Source of the DNA: Plecoglossus altivelis
Taxonomy: Eukaryota > Chordata > Actinopteri > Osmeriformes > Plecoglossidae
Direction: 5' to 3'
Length of the DNA stretch: 64,000 nt
NCBI GenBank assembly: GCA_036571765.1
Contig: BROE01000024.1
Coordinates: 6,528,048 to 6,592,047 of the forward strand
In this document: piece by piece, positions 1 through 13,790 of the stretch
Position numbering within the stretch: position 1 is the first letter of the stretch
Layout of the letters: every line of letters starts with the position of its first letter
Notes under the pieces: model-generated
Seen by the model: the letters and a program-made list of their open reading frames with translations, nothing else
What the model was told of the DNA's origin: nothing
Databases searched by the model: none
Made by a program: the position numbers and the translations under genes

Positions 1-537
1 CAGTTGGAATCCCTTTCCTCTAGAATCCCCATACCTTGTTTTTATTCCCATTACACAAGGTGACGGCGGTAAACCTTTAGACTTAACTAATTACAATCAA
101 AATCCCCAGTAATTTATCTTGCTTGTAATCTAAATCAGGGCCTGGAGCCATAAGTTTTCTTTGGTAGAATGTTTATGTGTTTAACACCAGTCTGTGTGCA
201 GATTTGTGAGACCTGGTGATGATGATGAATGATAATGATGACGGTTCTGAGGAGGCTGATGTGTAGCAACACTGCAGCATAACTGGTGGGGGTTCTTATT
301 GGTTGTAGGCTGATGAAGGAGATTGGGGTCAAAGCCCAGATGTGAAGGGTTCAACCATAGCTGTTCCCCCTCCTTTGAAAGACTCCTTTGGCTAATGATA
401 ACTAAGCATACTACCAATTGTGCAGAACACCTCCATACATTGTTGTCACATCCACAGATTTGTCACATCCTCCTTCAGTACATCCCCCATCCTTCATTTC
501 ACCCTCCTCTTTTTGACTCATCCCTCTTTTGTTTCAG
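1..537. other. Non-coding, no gene seen
   Basis: Holds an imperfect GAT repeat near 217-240 and a pyrimidine-rich tract at about 470-537 that leads into the exon candidate. Frames are short and without domains. Confidence 0.6.
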
Positions 538-598
538 TCTCCCTTTCGTTGTAAGCTGCGTTCCCGGAGCTCGGATTTAGGAGCACTGAGGAGCTCGG
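538..598 (+). other. Possible small exon, weak
   Basis: This 61-base segment is richer in GC and CpG than its surroundings. A long pyrimidine tract ending in TTTTGTTTCAG (a strong-looking 3' splice site) precedes it, and CGG/GTGAGC (a good 5' splice site) follows it. One frame is open throughout (SPFRCKLRSRSSDLGALRSS). I do not recognise the peptide. Sixty-one is not a multiple of three, so inclusion would shift phase; it could equally be an untranslated or non-coding RNA exon. Splice-like pairs arise by chance in 64 kb, so this is only a candidate. Confidence 0.15.
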
Positions 599-2983
599 GT
601 GAGCTTGCACGCAGCGGGGCCGCGTCTTGTTTTCAAATCACTGGCCTTCATCCGACATATGCTCCTAGAGAGCACGCAGTTAACAGCGACACAACAAAAA
701 GCATATGCAGATATGTCACACTTTAATGCTCCGAGTACCAGGCATATGCCATGCTACGGGCTTGTGGACCTGCCAGGAAGACGCCGTGTGGGCACAGCCT
801 ATGGAACAAGACCCTTTCCGTCTCCATATTGACTATACAGTGTGCTACCAAGCAGAGATCCTCCTCCCTCCCTCCCTGATTCTCATTGTTGTTGCTATAA
901 CTACTGACTCAATCGATTACCATATGATTGAGGAGTTGCACGTTTTGCAAATGATGTGCATGTTTGCCGCACTCAAGTGGAATCACTGCATTTATAACGA
1001 TGGAAGGAAATACATCTCTGGGTTGAGGGTTGACGAAATGTTTTTAATGTACGTATTTCAGGAAATAAAGGTACTACCTTATTCACACATGACAATTGCG
1101 ACCTTTGTTTCCGACCTGAACTGGCTGGAATGAGTAGGTATTACAACTGACTCAGGAAGAGTTCCAAAACAGCACTGCAAGAGATACATTGTGTTCATTT
1201 CATTCCTAACTGTCCTGTGTTTACTCCAATGAATAAAATCCATCATGAACTCAGTCGGTCTAAAACAATATTGTCATTGCACTCAAGAACTAATGAGATA
1301 CATGTTTAACAAGTGCCTGGCTTCATGGACAGGCTGATTTGTTCTTTCACATTTGCACACTTGAACTTTTTCAAAACTATATTGTGCCGTGAGGGAGACA
1401 AAGGAGGACTTATACCAGCTGGATCACATTGTCTGAAAATGTTAGGGTCCCAATCAAAAATTTGGCAGGAGAGTGTTTTTGTATGAGCTGTACTGAGACG
1501 TGAACACTGAATTAATTACTACGTTTTTCATCTTTGAACACCTGGTCTATTTAATTGATAAACATTAGATTTTCCTTTGGACTATTGGCTCCTTGGACAT
1601 CGCCCATTACCTTGTTTGCACCGAACATCTTCTCAAATATAAGCCTTCATGTATTGTTCCTCGTGTTTTTTTTCTCTTACATTTTCCCATTTTAATCATG
1701 TTCATTGACATTTGGGTTTCCTAGGGAGTGTCCAGGCAGCATGCCAGTCTGTATTTTTCTATCAGTATTATACATTTTTTTCTTCTTTTTCCCCCCAAGC
1801 AGAAATTCATAAATTGAAATGCTGGTAAAAATGACCTTAATCCCCATCCTCACTTTATTCTGCATTGGGATGTTTCTGGCTCTGCAGGGACTGGATATTA
1901 CAGCCACCATCTGTTGCATTTTTCATTAACAAAATCTATTGCTCCATTTAACAGTGCCTGCACAGACAATGGAATGACTGTCATCACGCCCCTAAATCCT
2001 GGATTTGAAAAAGAACGAATACAAGTCTTTTGATTATTCAGATGACAAGTAGATTCATTGAGGATCAGTCTGTTTCCATCAGGGCCAGCATGTTTCCCTG
2101 CGGTTGCTGCAGAACACAACACTGAAAGGCAGGGCAGCGTCAAATAAACACATGGATGTTTGGAAGTTGAATAAGAACATTACACAGTTTATCACACTTT
2201 TCACCATCTTTCCCTTGAAAGGAAAGTTTCTTCATAATGCAAAACTCTCTCAGAGATGAGTATTCATCTCTGATGGCGCAGCCAAGTTCTTTCCCCTTCT
2301 GCTGCGGAGCCAACATCTATCATGTCACTACGGTCTGATAGGATTATTGATCTGACGCTCTTTTTTGCTTCATACCTCATTCTTCCTATCATCAGATTTA
2401 ACTTAGACAGATATTTTCCTAGTGGCCAACATAGATCAGTAGCCGATTGGATGAAGTAGAACATGCATTATCAATGCTATATTATCATTAATAAATAATG
2501 ATTAGGTCACATACAATATAATGCATAAACAGTCATCTGAATTCTTTTCTGCTTTTATGGATCCACATGGAGGAACATATGGAGTAAACCCACACAGCAC
2601 ATGCCATGCTCTCAGTGCCAGACACACAACTGAAAATTAAAGACCACCTCTAGTTTAAACCTCTCCCACTATTGCTATCAACTTGGATCTCAATCACTGT
2701 CAGAGTACATCTTTATCACTGGGGGAAATCTTCCTCGGATATAGGATGCTGTCTGAACGCATCGTCTCTACATCCCATTCCTAAGGACAAATAGGGTAAT
2801 AATTCCATCAAGGGGATAGGATGAGGCAATAAAGCACATGTGAGAGGGGAGCTTTTTAATGTACTTCATTCTCCAGAATGCAATTACAGCCCCTATCATG
2901 AGAGGCTTCATCATCCGGCCTCTCTCTCTCACACTGTCTCTCTCTCACTTCACGCTCATTTCTCACTCTGATACAAACACGCT
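599..2983. other. Non-coding, no gene seen
   Basis: CpG-containing at the very start (to about 640), then AT-rich. A 142-codon frame at 705-1,133 has no recognisable domain, no supporting context and ordinary composition, and is taken as chance. Poly-T and poly-C interruptions lie at 1,660-1,800. Confidence 0.6.

Positions 2984-3045
<62 letters not shown>
2984..3045. repeat. (CA)n microsatellite
   Basis: About 31 CA units with one interruption (CAGA near 3,012). A CT-rich stretch (2,921-2,950) precedes it. Likely length-variable. Confidence 0.98.
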
Positions 3046-3046
<1 letters not shown>

Positions 3047-3229
3047 CCCTCAGTTGTGCACCGAGTAGTTGTCAAACACAGGGAAAACAGGACTGTGCCA
3101 GAATGCCATGTTCTGTTTCAATTTGTTAATTTGGATTAGGTACCTTCCTGTTCAACAACATTCTCAGACAAACCCTGAACACCTTGAGCCAGATAAATCA
3201 CTACTTCTAGATCACCTCCCCAAATGCAA

Positions 3230-3700
3230 CCTATGAGGAATTTAAATGAAGCCCCTCTGCATGCATGCTAATTACTGAGAGCTTAGGATAAACATATCAT
3301 TTCACAATGGTACTCAACTTGGAGTTAATACTATTCTCAGTTTGAGAGGAGGGGGGAGCCAGTCTCCAGGCAAGGTCTTTTCTGATCAAGTTAATTACTG
3401 TGAGGGGAGCAGACAGTGCAGCTAATTAAGAAATATGTCGGACTGAACTATGGTCAGTGACAGTCTCACCACTGGGCTGTGACCTACTTCACTAATGTCT
3501 CCTATTTAGGAATTACCGAGTGACAAATACCCAATCAAAACCTAGGACTGTGCTCTGTCAGTCTGTGCCCCTCCAACATAACAGTTTTCTGAAACGACGG
3601 GCTACATTGTGAAGTCGCCAATAATCAGAGACGAGCAGATGAAGCCACTGATTGCTTTTAATGGCTAATTAAAAGTCAGGTGGAAGAAAACCTGTGTGTC
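3230..3700. promoter_or_regulatory. Candidate conserved non-coding element with TAATTA cluster
   Basis: Four copies of the homeodomain core TAATTA fall within about 400 bp (3,269, 3,392, 3,423 and 3,666), two of them in the same wider context TAATTACTG. The stretch is free of simple repeats and has balanced composition. Homeodomain factors commonly bind such sites in developmental enhancers, but motif content alone does not prove function. Confidence 0.25.
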
Positions 3701-6640
3701 AGGGTTCCAGGATCTTAGAGAAATAACAACGATGATCAACGATGTTGAGAATGACCTCAAAGACCCATTCAATCAGCTCTGTGTAAGATTGTCATCTGTA
3801 ATGGATAGGTCTTCGAGGGAGATATGACTTGAAAACATTTGAACAAATAGAAAGACAGCAAACGAACACAACTTCACATAATTAAGTTCATTGCAAATAA
3901 CATTGCTCGTCTGGAGGTAAATTCAGATCCAAACGATATGGGTGTATAGCATGCAAGTACATGGCTATGCTGACTCACATTTGGTGCTCACGTGTGGGAG
4001 ATAAAAGGGTGCAAAACATGTTATGAACACATTTAGGTGAAGAAAAAGAAAGAGAGAGAGGGAAATGGAAATCAGAAATGGTGAATTCAGTGGCAATAAA
4101 CAGACTCTTTCACGAAAAAAGGCCATATAGCCTCAGGCCACGGCGGCCATAAAGGAAGCTGAATTATTTATGACTAACATTTTAGAAACGGCTCCTTGAA
4201 TTTTCAGGGATAGGGTGATGCATGTCCGGTGGCCTTATTCTGTGGTGTTACTCTAATGCTTTGATAAATGGCTGTTATCGCCACCCTTTGGTGTATGACG
4301 ACCATCTGCTACTGGCTCCTTGAGGGCCAATTTAAGACGTTTGGAAATCTGGGTCAACCTAGGTGGTTTCATTTAAAGGGGAAGGTCGCTGACCAAGGAG
4401 TGTGGTAAATGCTGCGGTGTCTGTTGATGGCGCTGAGCCACACTGACATCCTTATTCAACCAAGCGCATCTCTCTTCAGTCAGAAGCCTTTGAGGAGTAG
4501 AGCAGACCTTGTCTCTGCTTCTACTAAACAAAAATGCAACACTTCATGCACATTGCTGCTTCACAAAATTATGCAAATGTATCCTACAACCCTTTTGTGT
4601 GGACAACACATTTAAATACATTGAAAACACACACACATAATCACAGACGTGCACACCAATGCACATGCATAATATTCACGATTGGCATCGCGTTTTTGAC
4701 ATTGCGTCCACTGCACTGACATTAAAAGTCATATGCCATGATTGCAGGTGTAGCCTGTAGATCCCCTCCCAGATATACTTGTCCGAGGCTGCAGAGGCGT
4801 GGAACCGTACTTCCCCTGTGTGTCAGTCGCTGTCAGAGCTCATCCAGGTGGGAGGATTGAGTGTGGACCGGAGGCACAGACAGCACTAAATGGTTAAGTA
4901 GGTTTGTTTGCTCCTTAGGGGCCTGCAGCCCTTTTCTGGACTAAAAGAGATGTGGCCACCGGAGCAATTAATCATGGTGGTATTGGCATGGCGGATACTG
5001 TATCCACTCAAGGACAGCTTGGAGATGCATTAGGTCGAGTGCTGCCAGTCCCGAGGTACGGCGAGTCCATGGGGACATACATCTCTGCTAAACCATGCGT
5101 GTCCCCTTCTTCGATAGCCTCCCCACCCCCTCTACCTCCATCACTTCCCCCATCCACACCACCTCCTCCCCCATCACCAGCACCGCACATTCACCTGTTT
5201 CAATTTCAGGGCAATGCCGGATAGACTTCTGGGTAACGATTCTCTGTTGCCGTGGGCTGCCAGGGTTGAGCTGCAGCTGACCTTTCGTCCGGGTCAGGAA
5301 GAGGACAGGCGTGTGAAGCTGTGTCTCATCTGCCCCCACTGTCCACCACGCCTGCTGCCTCATCACCGTTAACAATGAATCTCAATTGTTTTAAAGATGC
5401 AGCACACGTGCAGATGGTGAGGACTGATAGTTGTGACACACAGCAACTCAATCAAACTGCAGCCCTCTTGGAGGCCCCCCCCTCAACTTTCTTTCTCATT
5501 GGGGGAGCGGCTGTGAAGAACAGCAATCTGTTGATCTACATGATGACTCTAGTGCGCAATCAGAGCTAATATCCAACCAACTCCTCCTCAGCTCCTCGTT
5601 GTCAGAAGCCATGACAACGATATGAGGACTTATTAGTTTAATAGGCAACATAAACAAATCACAACCACTTAGAGAAGTAATCATTTTAGCAACACTCAGT
5701 GGACATCCATTGCAGGGCCTCGCAAAATTGAGACGGCGGTCGAGGGGATTTGGTTACGACGTTCGGGAGGCAAACAGGTGGCTCCATCGGCTTCCTGCCA
5801 ATGCACATGACACCTAATGGAATCAAATGTTGCAAAGATGGCACGTTGCTCCATACTTTGATTTGAGTGCCTCTTGCTATAAAGCCCAGTGAAGTATATC
5901 CTGTCGCCAGAGTGTCTGACGGCCTAGCAGGAGAACTTGACAGTGCTTGTGAACCCAGTAAGTACCGACTCTGCCTTGCTGGGCATGGTTTGACAAGGGT
6001 GTCAAGCAAATGAGAGGAGTCGGTCGAGGGGTGAAAGACTGAGGATATGGACACTTTTTTTTGTTAAAGCAATGCGGCTCCACTGAGGAGTATGGTTTTC
6101 AGAGTGGACGTCCTCTGGCACTGTTTATATCAGTGAGTAGTACGTATAAGGTCATTGGGATGTTTAGAGTGCTTTTTCGAATGTCTACAGCCTTCTCTGT
6201 AGGATGGTATTGGTCAAAAGTTTAATAGCAGCGGCAAATATTGTAAATGCAGCATGACATTGAATACGCAGCAGCAATTATGACTGCTCAGTCACTCCAA
6301 CGGTAAGGTTGTCATCATGCCTGCTGCTGTGGCAATGGTTGCTGAGGAGATAAAACGATGAAATAATAATAATTGTTTGGTTTTGATATGCTTTTAGGGA
6401 AGACGAGGAGAGAGCAGAAAAATAACATCTTGGAGTCTGAAAGCCATTAATGACACCCACAGGAGCAGAGCAAGCGAGACACAAGGGCGAGTGTGGGGTC
6501 TGGGTAACTGTGAAATTGATACGACCTTGAGAAGATACAGAGGCAGAGAGAGTCGCCCTAGTAATTACGGTGAAAACGTGTGTAACTAACTACCATGTTC
6601 AGCCTCGCCTATGAGCACAGGCTCCCTAGCCACGCACCAC
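3701..6640. other. Non-coding, no gene seen
   Basis: Mixed composition. Besides the C-rich tract at 5,121-5,184, an acceptor-like CTGTTTCAATTTCAG ends at 5,207 but has no partner that gives a plausible exon. A purine-rich patch lies at 4,040-4,062. Confidence 0.55.
5121..5184. repeat. C-rich low-complexity tract
   Basis: Runs such as CCCCACCCCC and CTCCTCCCCCATC give a strongly pyrimidine-rich plus strand. The minus strand is G-rich with quadruplex potential. Open frames crossing it give only Pro/Ser- or Gly-rich shadows. Confidence 0.85.
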
Positions 6641-9600
6641 ACTCAATTACAGGGGAGTGAAATGGGGAGAGGGACAGCAGGAGAGAGGGGGAGGGAAGGT
6701 GTGGGAGCGAGGGAGGACTCAGGGTCATTTTCTCCTTCGGTGACCTTCAGGCTAATGCCACCCAGGAGATCTGGATGTTTTTTCAATCTTACCCAAAGTC
6801 GCCTCTTGTTCATTTCAATTGATTTCTGCTCAGTTCAAAAACATCTGGCTGTAGGTGGGTGGGTGAGCAGCATGGTGTGAGAGAAGTCAAAGTGGTAAAC
6901 CAGGAGAGGTAAACACGTTCCCCTGTTGTGTAACTGGAAGAAAGTTGCATACTTAGGAGTGGGAAGATCAGCAGAGAAAATGTTTGCTTCAACATTCGGC
7001 ATTAGACATTAGTGTTCATTTTTAAAGTCCAAAATGTTCACATAATTCACATGAACGTAACTCAAATGTATTTAAAAGTAGTTTAAAATACATCCTTGTG
7101 TCAAACCCGAGTTTCAAATTAAGCTCATTATTACAGTTTCCTTCGCGAAAAGTAGGTCAAGAAGATCAGTGAGTGGTCAATAGTGACTGTCCAACTGTAG
7201 GGCTACTGTTTTGTGAGTTTCAGATGCAGACACAAATTCATAAAGTAGAGGCTGGTTGAAATACATGAAAGTAAATCTATGTATTATATCAATGCAAGAA
7301 TGATGAAACCTGGCCTGTATAGTCAGAGAGACACCCAATATGTCTACATACAATTGTGCCGGGTGATGAAACCGCAATGCCAACCACTAAGTCTCCAAAT
7401 CCTTCGCACACAAATGAACATTATCTGCTAACTTTGAAGCAGGAAACAGATTGTCCACCTGCATAAAATTATGTGAGGTTACCACTGAACAGACTAAATT
7501 GACAATGATCACACTGCCAGTAGGATACCATGCAATGGGATTGACCAGTGTACTATGATTCTAGTTCCTAAACAGCATGTGACACTTCTCTAGCATGGTG
7601 TAGCGTTAGAGTTCCTTTCATCATATGTTATGTTTCAGTGAGATAGATGATGCTGTATCTTACAGAAAGCATATCCTCTACGTATAATCTCACCACTTAC
7701 AACTGCATTTTATGGTTTTGGAAGATTTTAAAAGACATTAAACCAGAAGAAAAACTAATAATCTTTAATGTGGAAGGGTACTGAGCCTGTTAGCAAGTTA
7801 AAGTCATTTACCATCCCTCTAATTTCTTTATTTTCTATAACTGCAGTTTGAATGTTTCAGACAAAGCAAACATAGTCAGTCTAATTTAATTACATTTAAA
7901 TGTCAAGATAGTCTTGGAAAAAACTAAGAACTTACATTTAGGAGTTTAGAAATGTGGACATAGAACTGCAGAGGCGTTTTCCAATACTGAAATTAAGTGG
8001 TACACATCTTTGTTGCAACTCTCCTGTCTTAAAAAAGGAAGAAGAAAACCAAGGTTTGATTCAGCCTTCCAGCCTTTGAAGATTCTCTGATGCTCAGTTG
8101 AAGTATTTCTCTATTCTTTCTGTAAAAAAAGGCAAAAATGAACTCCTGCATGAAACAATCTTAAGAAAGGACATTCTGAATGCTCTTCATTTTGCCTCAC
8201 ACATTTGAAGACTGGTGAAAAGAAGTAATTCATTAAAACATATTGACAAGGCTCTGTGGGTTTAACACTGCTGCAATAAAAAAATGAAGTTCCAGTACAG
8301 CATGACATTAGTAATAAAACCAATATTGGCAATCTATGTAGCAATCTTCAATATAATGTTGGTTTGTCGAGTTACCTTAAATTTTTCCCTAAATAGTATT
8401 TGTAGTGATATCCTTTCCTTCCTTTGTCTCTCTATGAAGAAGGGAAGAGTTATTTCTGAAGAAAAACTCTGCCTCCCATTGGTCGCAAAATAGCACTAAC
8501 ATCAATAATGCCCCTGTGGAAACTTTACAACTCAAGTCAATTTATTAAAACACAGCATCATCATGATAATATAGTCACAACAATAAATAAATCAACAATT
8601 TCCCAGCTGCTTTGATCCATAGCAATAATCAGACCTTTTGATCTACAGTCAAATGTAGAACTGAGCTAAACGTACATTAAACACAGACTGACCCCCTAAT
8701 CTATCAGATAAATTGTAGATTATTAGGAATACTGTATTGTCCTTAAAATATATAGATGCTGATGTTTGAGTTTACGTCACTGCTGATTGGACAACGACAG
8801 CAGATACCATTGCTTGAACATGTACTTGTGGAGATCAGAGGGTTTCAAACAAACAGCTTGACTGTTCGTCTGCTTCAAATTTGGAATAGTTCACTTAGTC
8901 TCTGTCCCCATCTGCTTGAGTTCTTCCCTTGTATTGTCAGTTTCACTTATTCTACCAGTCCTTGGAAACTATCTTCCAGCTCAAATTATGCCCCATAACG
9001 ATTACATTTTTAGACTTTAAAGTGTAAGTTAACACTATCCCTTGTAGATTCAGATCAAACACCATTTGAAACGACAGATAAAAGAATAGAAACATATATA
9101 TCTAGCTTTCCTCTGAAATCTCCCTCCATAAGAAATTCTGTGTTAATTTTACTTGCCTGTGCATGAACAGCTTCCTGCTGACATCAGAGTCACTCAAGGT
9201 CAGGAACTAAAAGTTAAGTTAAGCAAGACTGAGTTCATGGACCTACTGATGCATTTCCAGAGCAACAATCACTGTAGAGAACCAACATAGATAAATGGCT
9301 GTAGAGACCAAAACTGTGTTCAAAAGCCACCAAAGCCTTTTACGGCCTCGTTTTCTACCTCTACCTGTACCACATTGTTTGGCTGTAATGTTGAATTTTC
9401 ACAGCAGTGGATAGGTGAATTACAGAATGTTGTTGTTCTACTGACGGTAGTCTTGCGGTTGCATAGTAGGCTATTGTTCCTGCTGATACATCCATGCCAC
9501 GTTATTGCTCAGGAGAAGTACAGAGAAGGCCAAAATTAGCCACAAAACTAGACATAAGTAGTATAACTTTAGTCATATGAGGATTGAAGGACTCTATGCT

Positions 9601-10513
9601 CAATTTCAATTGCACAGAGAACTCCTGATTGATTGCCCATTTCCCTCCAACAGACGATTTTATCTGAACAGGAAAGGGACAATGGAGAAATAATCATTTT
9701 TGTCATCTAGTACAGTTTTTTGGCTACACAATCAAAAGTGCACAATCTCTGATGCTTTAGTAACAAGGATGATATTTCAACAACTGAATAATAAACTCAG
9801 TGGTGCCGAAGGCCTTTTTAATGTAATCCAGCAACTGTCTCTCATTGTGTATTTCATCAAGCTTCAGTAAAATGATACATGAAAAGTGACACATTATTAC
9901 TGAAGGCAATCCACGCTGCTAGGAGACAGAACAATCAAAGAAAGCAATCTGAAAAATCGCAGACAACAATCTTGACAAGTGCCGAGTGAAATTAGAAGAG
10001 ATTTAATTTTTGAGGCTGAGGAACAATCAAGGCTGGTCGCTTCAGGCTCTTGTAGCATTACAGGGCTAACTCCAAAGTACCATGCGCACATACACAGTCT
10101 GTTTGATTGCAGATCAAAAGAAGTCATGTCAATGGTGTACCTTTACGTTCAAACAAAGAACATGATCCTATTAGAGGTAAATCCACTATTGTGGTTCCTG
10201 AGTTCAAAAGACAGACTTTTGTGCACATACAATTTGATTAAACTTTTCAAACAAATTTACAGCACAATTGCATAAAACAAGGCATTGTTGAAGACAAGTC
10301 ATACCAGTTCAGGTCATTACCATTACATACTTTCAGGGAGGTTTGTTAACAAAAAGACCAACTGATTTGATTGTCATTTTAGGACACACAATCAGTATCA
10401 ATGCTTACCAATAAATGTGTGCTAAAATCAATGTTTCAATGATTACAAATCAAATCAATGCTCAGCCATTAATATTTTTAGTATAATTCTTCCTACTGTG
10501 CCCAATTAAAATC
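6641..10513. other. Non-coding, AT-rich, no gene seen
   Basis: Opens with a purine-rich patch (6,660-6,720, GGGAGAGGGACAGC-like), then becomes AT-rich with frequent poly-A/T. No frame exceeds 100 codons and no repeat family is recognised. Confidence 0.6.
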
Positions 10514-10524
10514 ACCCCCCCCCC
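10514..10524. repeat. Poly-C tract
   Basis: About ten consecutive C bases followed by ACCCTCC in otherwise AT-rich DNA. Confidence 0.9.
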
Positions 10525-13109
10525 ACCCTCCACTTGCATGCAGCAAAGCTTTTCTCAGGTCCCTGATGTGAAAACCACCATCATGAAAACTAAACAAAAG
10601 CTTTTTCACTGTGGATAAATCAGAAGTCAATTCAGATTCAGTTAGATTTGTGGAGATTTTTTTCTATACGCCCAGACACCCAAGTATTCCAACTTCAAGA
10701 GGCCAGACACAGCCAACTCACCAGCTAAATGAGGCAACACCTGAGTAGAACTTGGTGCCTTGTTGCGGTGGGGGCCAGCAGTGGAGGTAGCGCGCCTGCA
10801 GACAGCAGACAGACAGGGTTGGTGTTGATGGTTGGGAATGGCACTGGGTACACCTGCAAGGGTGTAATACATTGCTGACATGCCACACCAATGCCATGTC
10901 ACACATTTGGCCATGAACACATCAGCTTAATCGATTAGCACACAACATAGGATTTTTTTCCTTTTATGCTTCTCAACAAAGGACATATCATCTGACAGGA
11001 TATCTTGTTGACATAATAATGAAAACCACATGCATTTGCATGACGACCACCACTACGATGTGTCAATCCATTAAAATTTTACACACTGAAACATGTAGAT
11101 ATAGACTGATTGTAAGACACATTCTTCTTTGGAACAATTTCCTCACAGATAAGTTTGACAAGGGTAAGCAGATGCTTTTTCTCTTACTGGGGATCTGTCA
11201 CAAAAACTTTGCAGGCCTTGCTGGGACATTGGGGCCCCCCACTGACTCTACATCTAGAATGGAAAATTGTTGTTGAACCTCTATTATCCATAAGGGACTG
11301 CCAGAACAGACACTGCAAACCCCTCTTGGTACCGGCCATGATTCATCACGGCAAACATCTTGAAGGAATGCACTCGTTCAATGTAATTGTATGAAATGCG
11401 ACAACAAATTGCTTCATAATGTTTTTTTGTAGTTAAGCATTCCTAATGTTTGACGCAAGGAATACCATCCTCAATTTCACCCTTTTTCTCACAGTGTGAA
11501 TACATACTGGGTCTGCCCATCACCCTTTTTGTCTTTGGTGAGCTGTGCAGTGTTTTTGTGTCCCAAACCTCTTCATCTCCTCATCTCCTCCCATGCTCCC
11601 AGTTATCTACCAGCAAGGTCCAGCAAAGATACTCTGTTTCCCCAAGAAGTCTGAATGAGATCCTCAATGACTTAATGACTGAATACACAGTCAGCCTCCT
11701 TTACTAGAATTACTTTGTGACTGGTTTATCAGCTTTTAATTTATGATATACTCCAATGAATCTGCTGCTGGTGGGGTCTATGAGCTAGTAAACAATGACT
11801 TCAGAGAAATTGTTTTCATTATGATTGACTTTTTCCTAAAATAGTGTTGAGTAGTATAGTTGCTACATAATACAATCCAACATATATCCACACCTTTGTT
11901 GGATGCAGTAGTACACTAAATAAATTGCTATGCCATCCTAAATTGCTAACTACTTATCCCCTTAGATAGTAAAGGTATTGTAGCTTCTTTTGATAATTCA
12001 TGGAGTTTCACCTGCACATCAGAATCACAAGCCTATCAGCTGTTCTCTATGGGGTCAGAGTCAAAGAATCACACCTTTGCAGTGAATAACACATTGTTTG
12101 TAAAGGGATTGAGGCAGAAGTATGCCGACCCATATGTTTCAGACAGTTGTCAACAGAGCCTCTGAAACCAGATCAGTGCCAGTCTGTGTGCATGGGTAAT
12201 AACCCTTAACCCTCGTGGGTGATCGCTGAAACTCCAGATCCCTCCATTCTGTGTTACGAGTCGCCCTGCAGGTCCTCAACAGATGGTGACATTCAATTCC
12301 CTTCTGAAGTTACTGTGCTGGTGACCCAGAGTTTGAGATAGTGTTGTTTATAAGTAGGTGTAACACCTGTCAGAGGCAGCACTCAAGAGAATTGCACTTG
12401 TCTGAATTTAAAAAAAAATCCCATATCCTTCCAGGACAGAAGGATGAAAGAAAAGAATGACCATGATGTGTTTTAAAGTCAGTCAGGGTTCAAAGTCTGT
12501 TGGTTGGTTTTAGACAAAGCTGGCTGGGAAGAAAATTTCAGGCAAAGTGGAATAATTCTGGTTATAGGGAGATGTTTTTTCCATTTTAAAACACTCCTTG
12601 GTATTTTTGTACACTTTTTTGTCTCATGACCCCAGGCACAAAAGGTAGAGAAATGGAGAATGAGAGGTTAAAGGCACATGAGGTAGTAATCTAGCCAACG
12701 GTTTAGGTGGTGCACCTCACTACACCACCAACCATCTCCGATGGAGGTAATCCCTCACTGCATTGCTCCTCTAAAGGTTGATTCTTGTTTTCTGGGAGTT
12801 GCTTGTTGTCTACTCTGAGGGTTTTAGGTTGGTGAAGTGAGGTTGTATGTGAAGCGCTCTCTGTCATTCCTAAACAGGGCTATGCAAATAGAGTTAGTTT
12901 AGATATGAGGAAGAGACAGTGTGCAAGGGTGAATAGGATGGAGAATAAAGATGGAGAAAGAGAGTTGGAGACGTGACTAGTGTGCAGAGGTAATTTATTT
13001 CCATGTACCTGGTGGTGGACTCCTGGCCATCTCTCAGTCCTGTCTCACTACCCCCTCAGGGATCTAGACTCTACCATCTGTGCCCTGTCACTCTGCTCAC
13101 CTCTTGGTA
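10525..13109. other. Non-coding, no gene seen
   Basis: Contains a perfect octamer ATGCAAAT at about 12,883 and a short CATCTCCT tandem at 11,575-11,590. No coding signal. Confidence 0.55.
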
Positions 13110-13119
13110 CCCCCCCCCC
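13110..13119. repeat. Poly-C tract
   Basis: Run of ten C bases after CTTGGTA. Confidence 0.9.
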
Positions 13120-13720
13120 TCGCCAAATAAACTCTACTGTCACACAATTGTTCACAACACAACAACACCGTTCCAAAGTGCTCACTGAGTCCTCACCACC
13201 TGTATTGCATATAAAAAGAATACAGTTATCAAAATGACAGTCATGGAGGCCTTTTTGATATTTTAAGGGCAATCTATTTTCCATTGTTGAAAGAATGATT
13301 AAAACGCTATGATGAATACACCATTTATTAGATTTGAAAGGAAAGGAGAGTGAGGTAAGAGTTTGTGTAGATGCTGCAGTATTTGCCAATTGGAATTATA
13401 TTTGCCCTCCTTGGACTATATTGCAGTGCCACAGAGAAAGAGGGCAGGAAAACTTCTCAACTTCTAAACATGATGAAATCCCTGCAACATCCCTACCCTG
13501 CAGTTCCAGAGCGGTGGAGGCGACGAAGCCTGTCAGAAGGACTGGTCTATGTGTGGAATTCATTTTTTATGACAGCATTACAGAGCCCATATGGTAATCC
13601 AGACTGGACCAGCCTTTAAATCTCCCCATGCTAGCGGCACTGGAGTGGCCTAATGAAGGCGCAGGCTGTGGCCTGCCTGGGGGTCAGATTGGGCAAGTCG
13701 ATTCATATGGCTCCCCGTCT

Positions 13721-13790
13721 GCAGGCAGGCAGTCCGACATGTGGGCTGGTGGGCAGGCAAACAAGCAGGCAGGTAGTCAGGCAGGGGACT
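13721..13790. repeat. Imperfect GGCA/GCAG repeat
   Basis: Several GCAGGCAGG-type units, interrupted, between 13,721 and 13,790. The first part of the block is preceded by complementary GCCTGCCTGG at 13,671, so a short stem could form. Confidence 0.75.

Noticed and set aside
705..1133. Open frame of 142 codons
   Set aside because: The peptide has no known motif and composition is ordinary for the region; a frame of this length is expected by chance in 64 kb.
12679..12688. let-7-like seed TGAGGTAGTA
   Set aside because: The match stops after ten bases and I see no convincing let-7-type hairpin partner.
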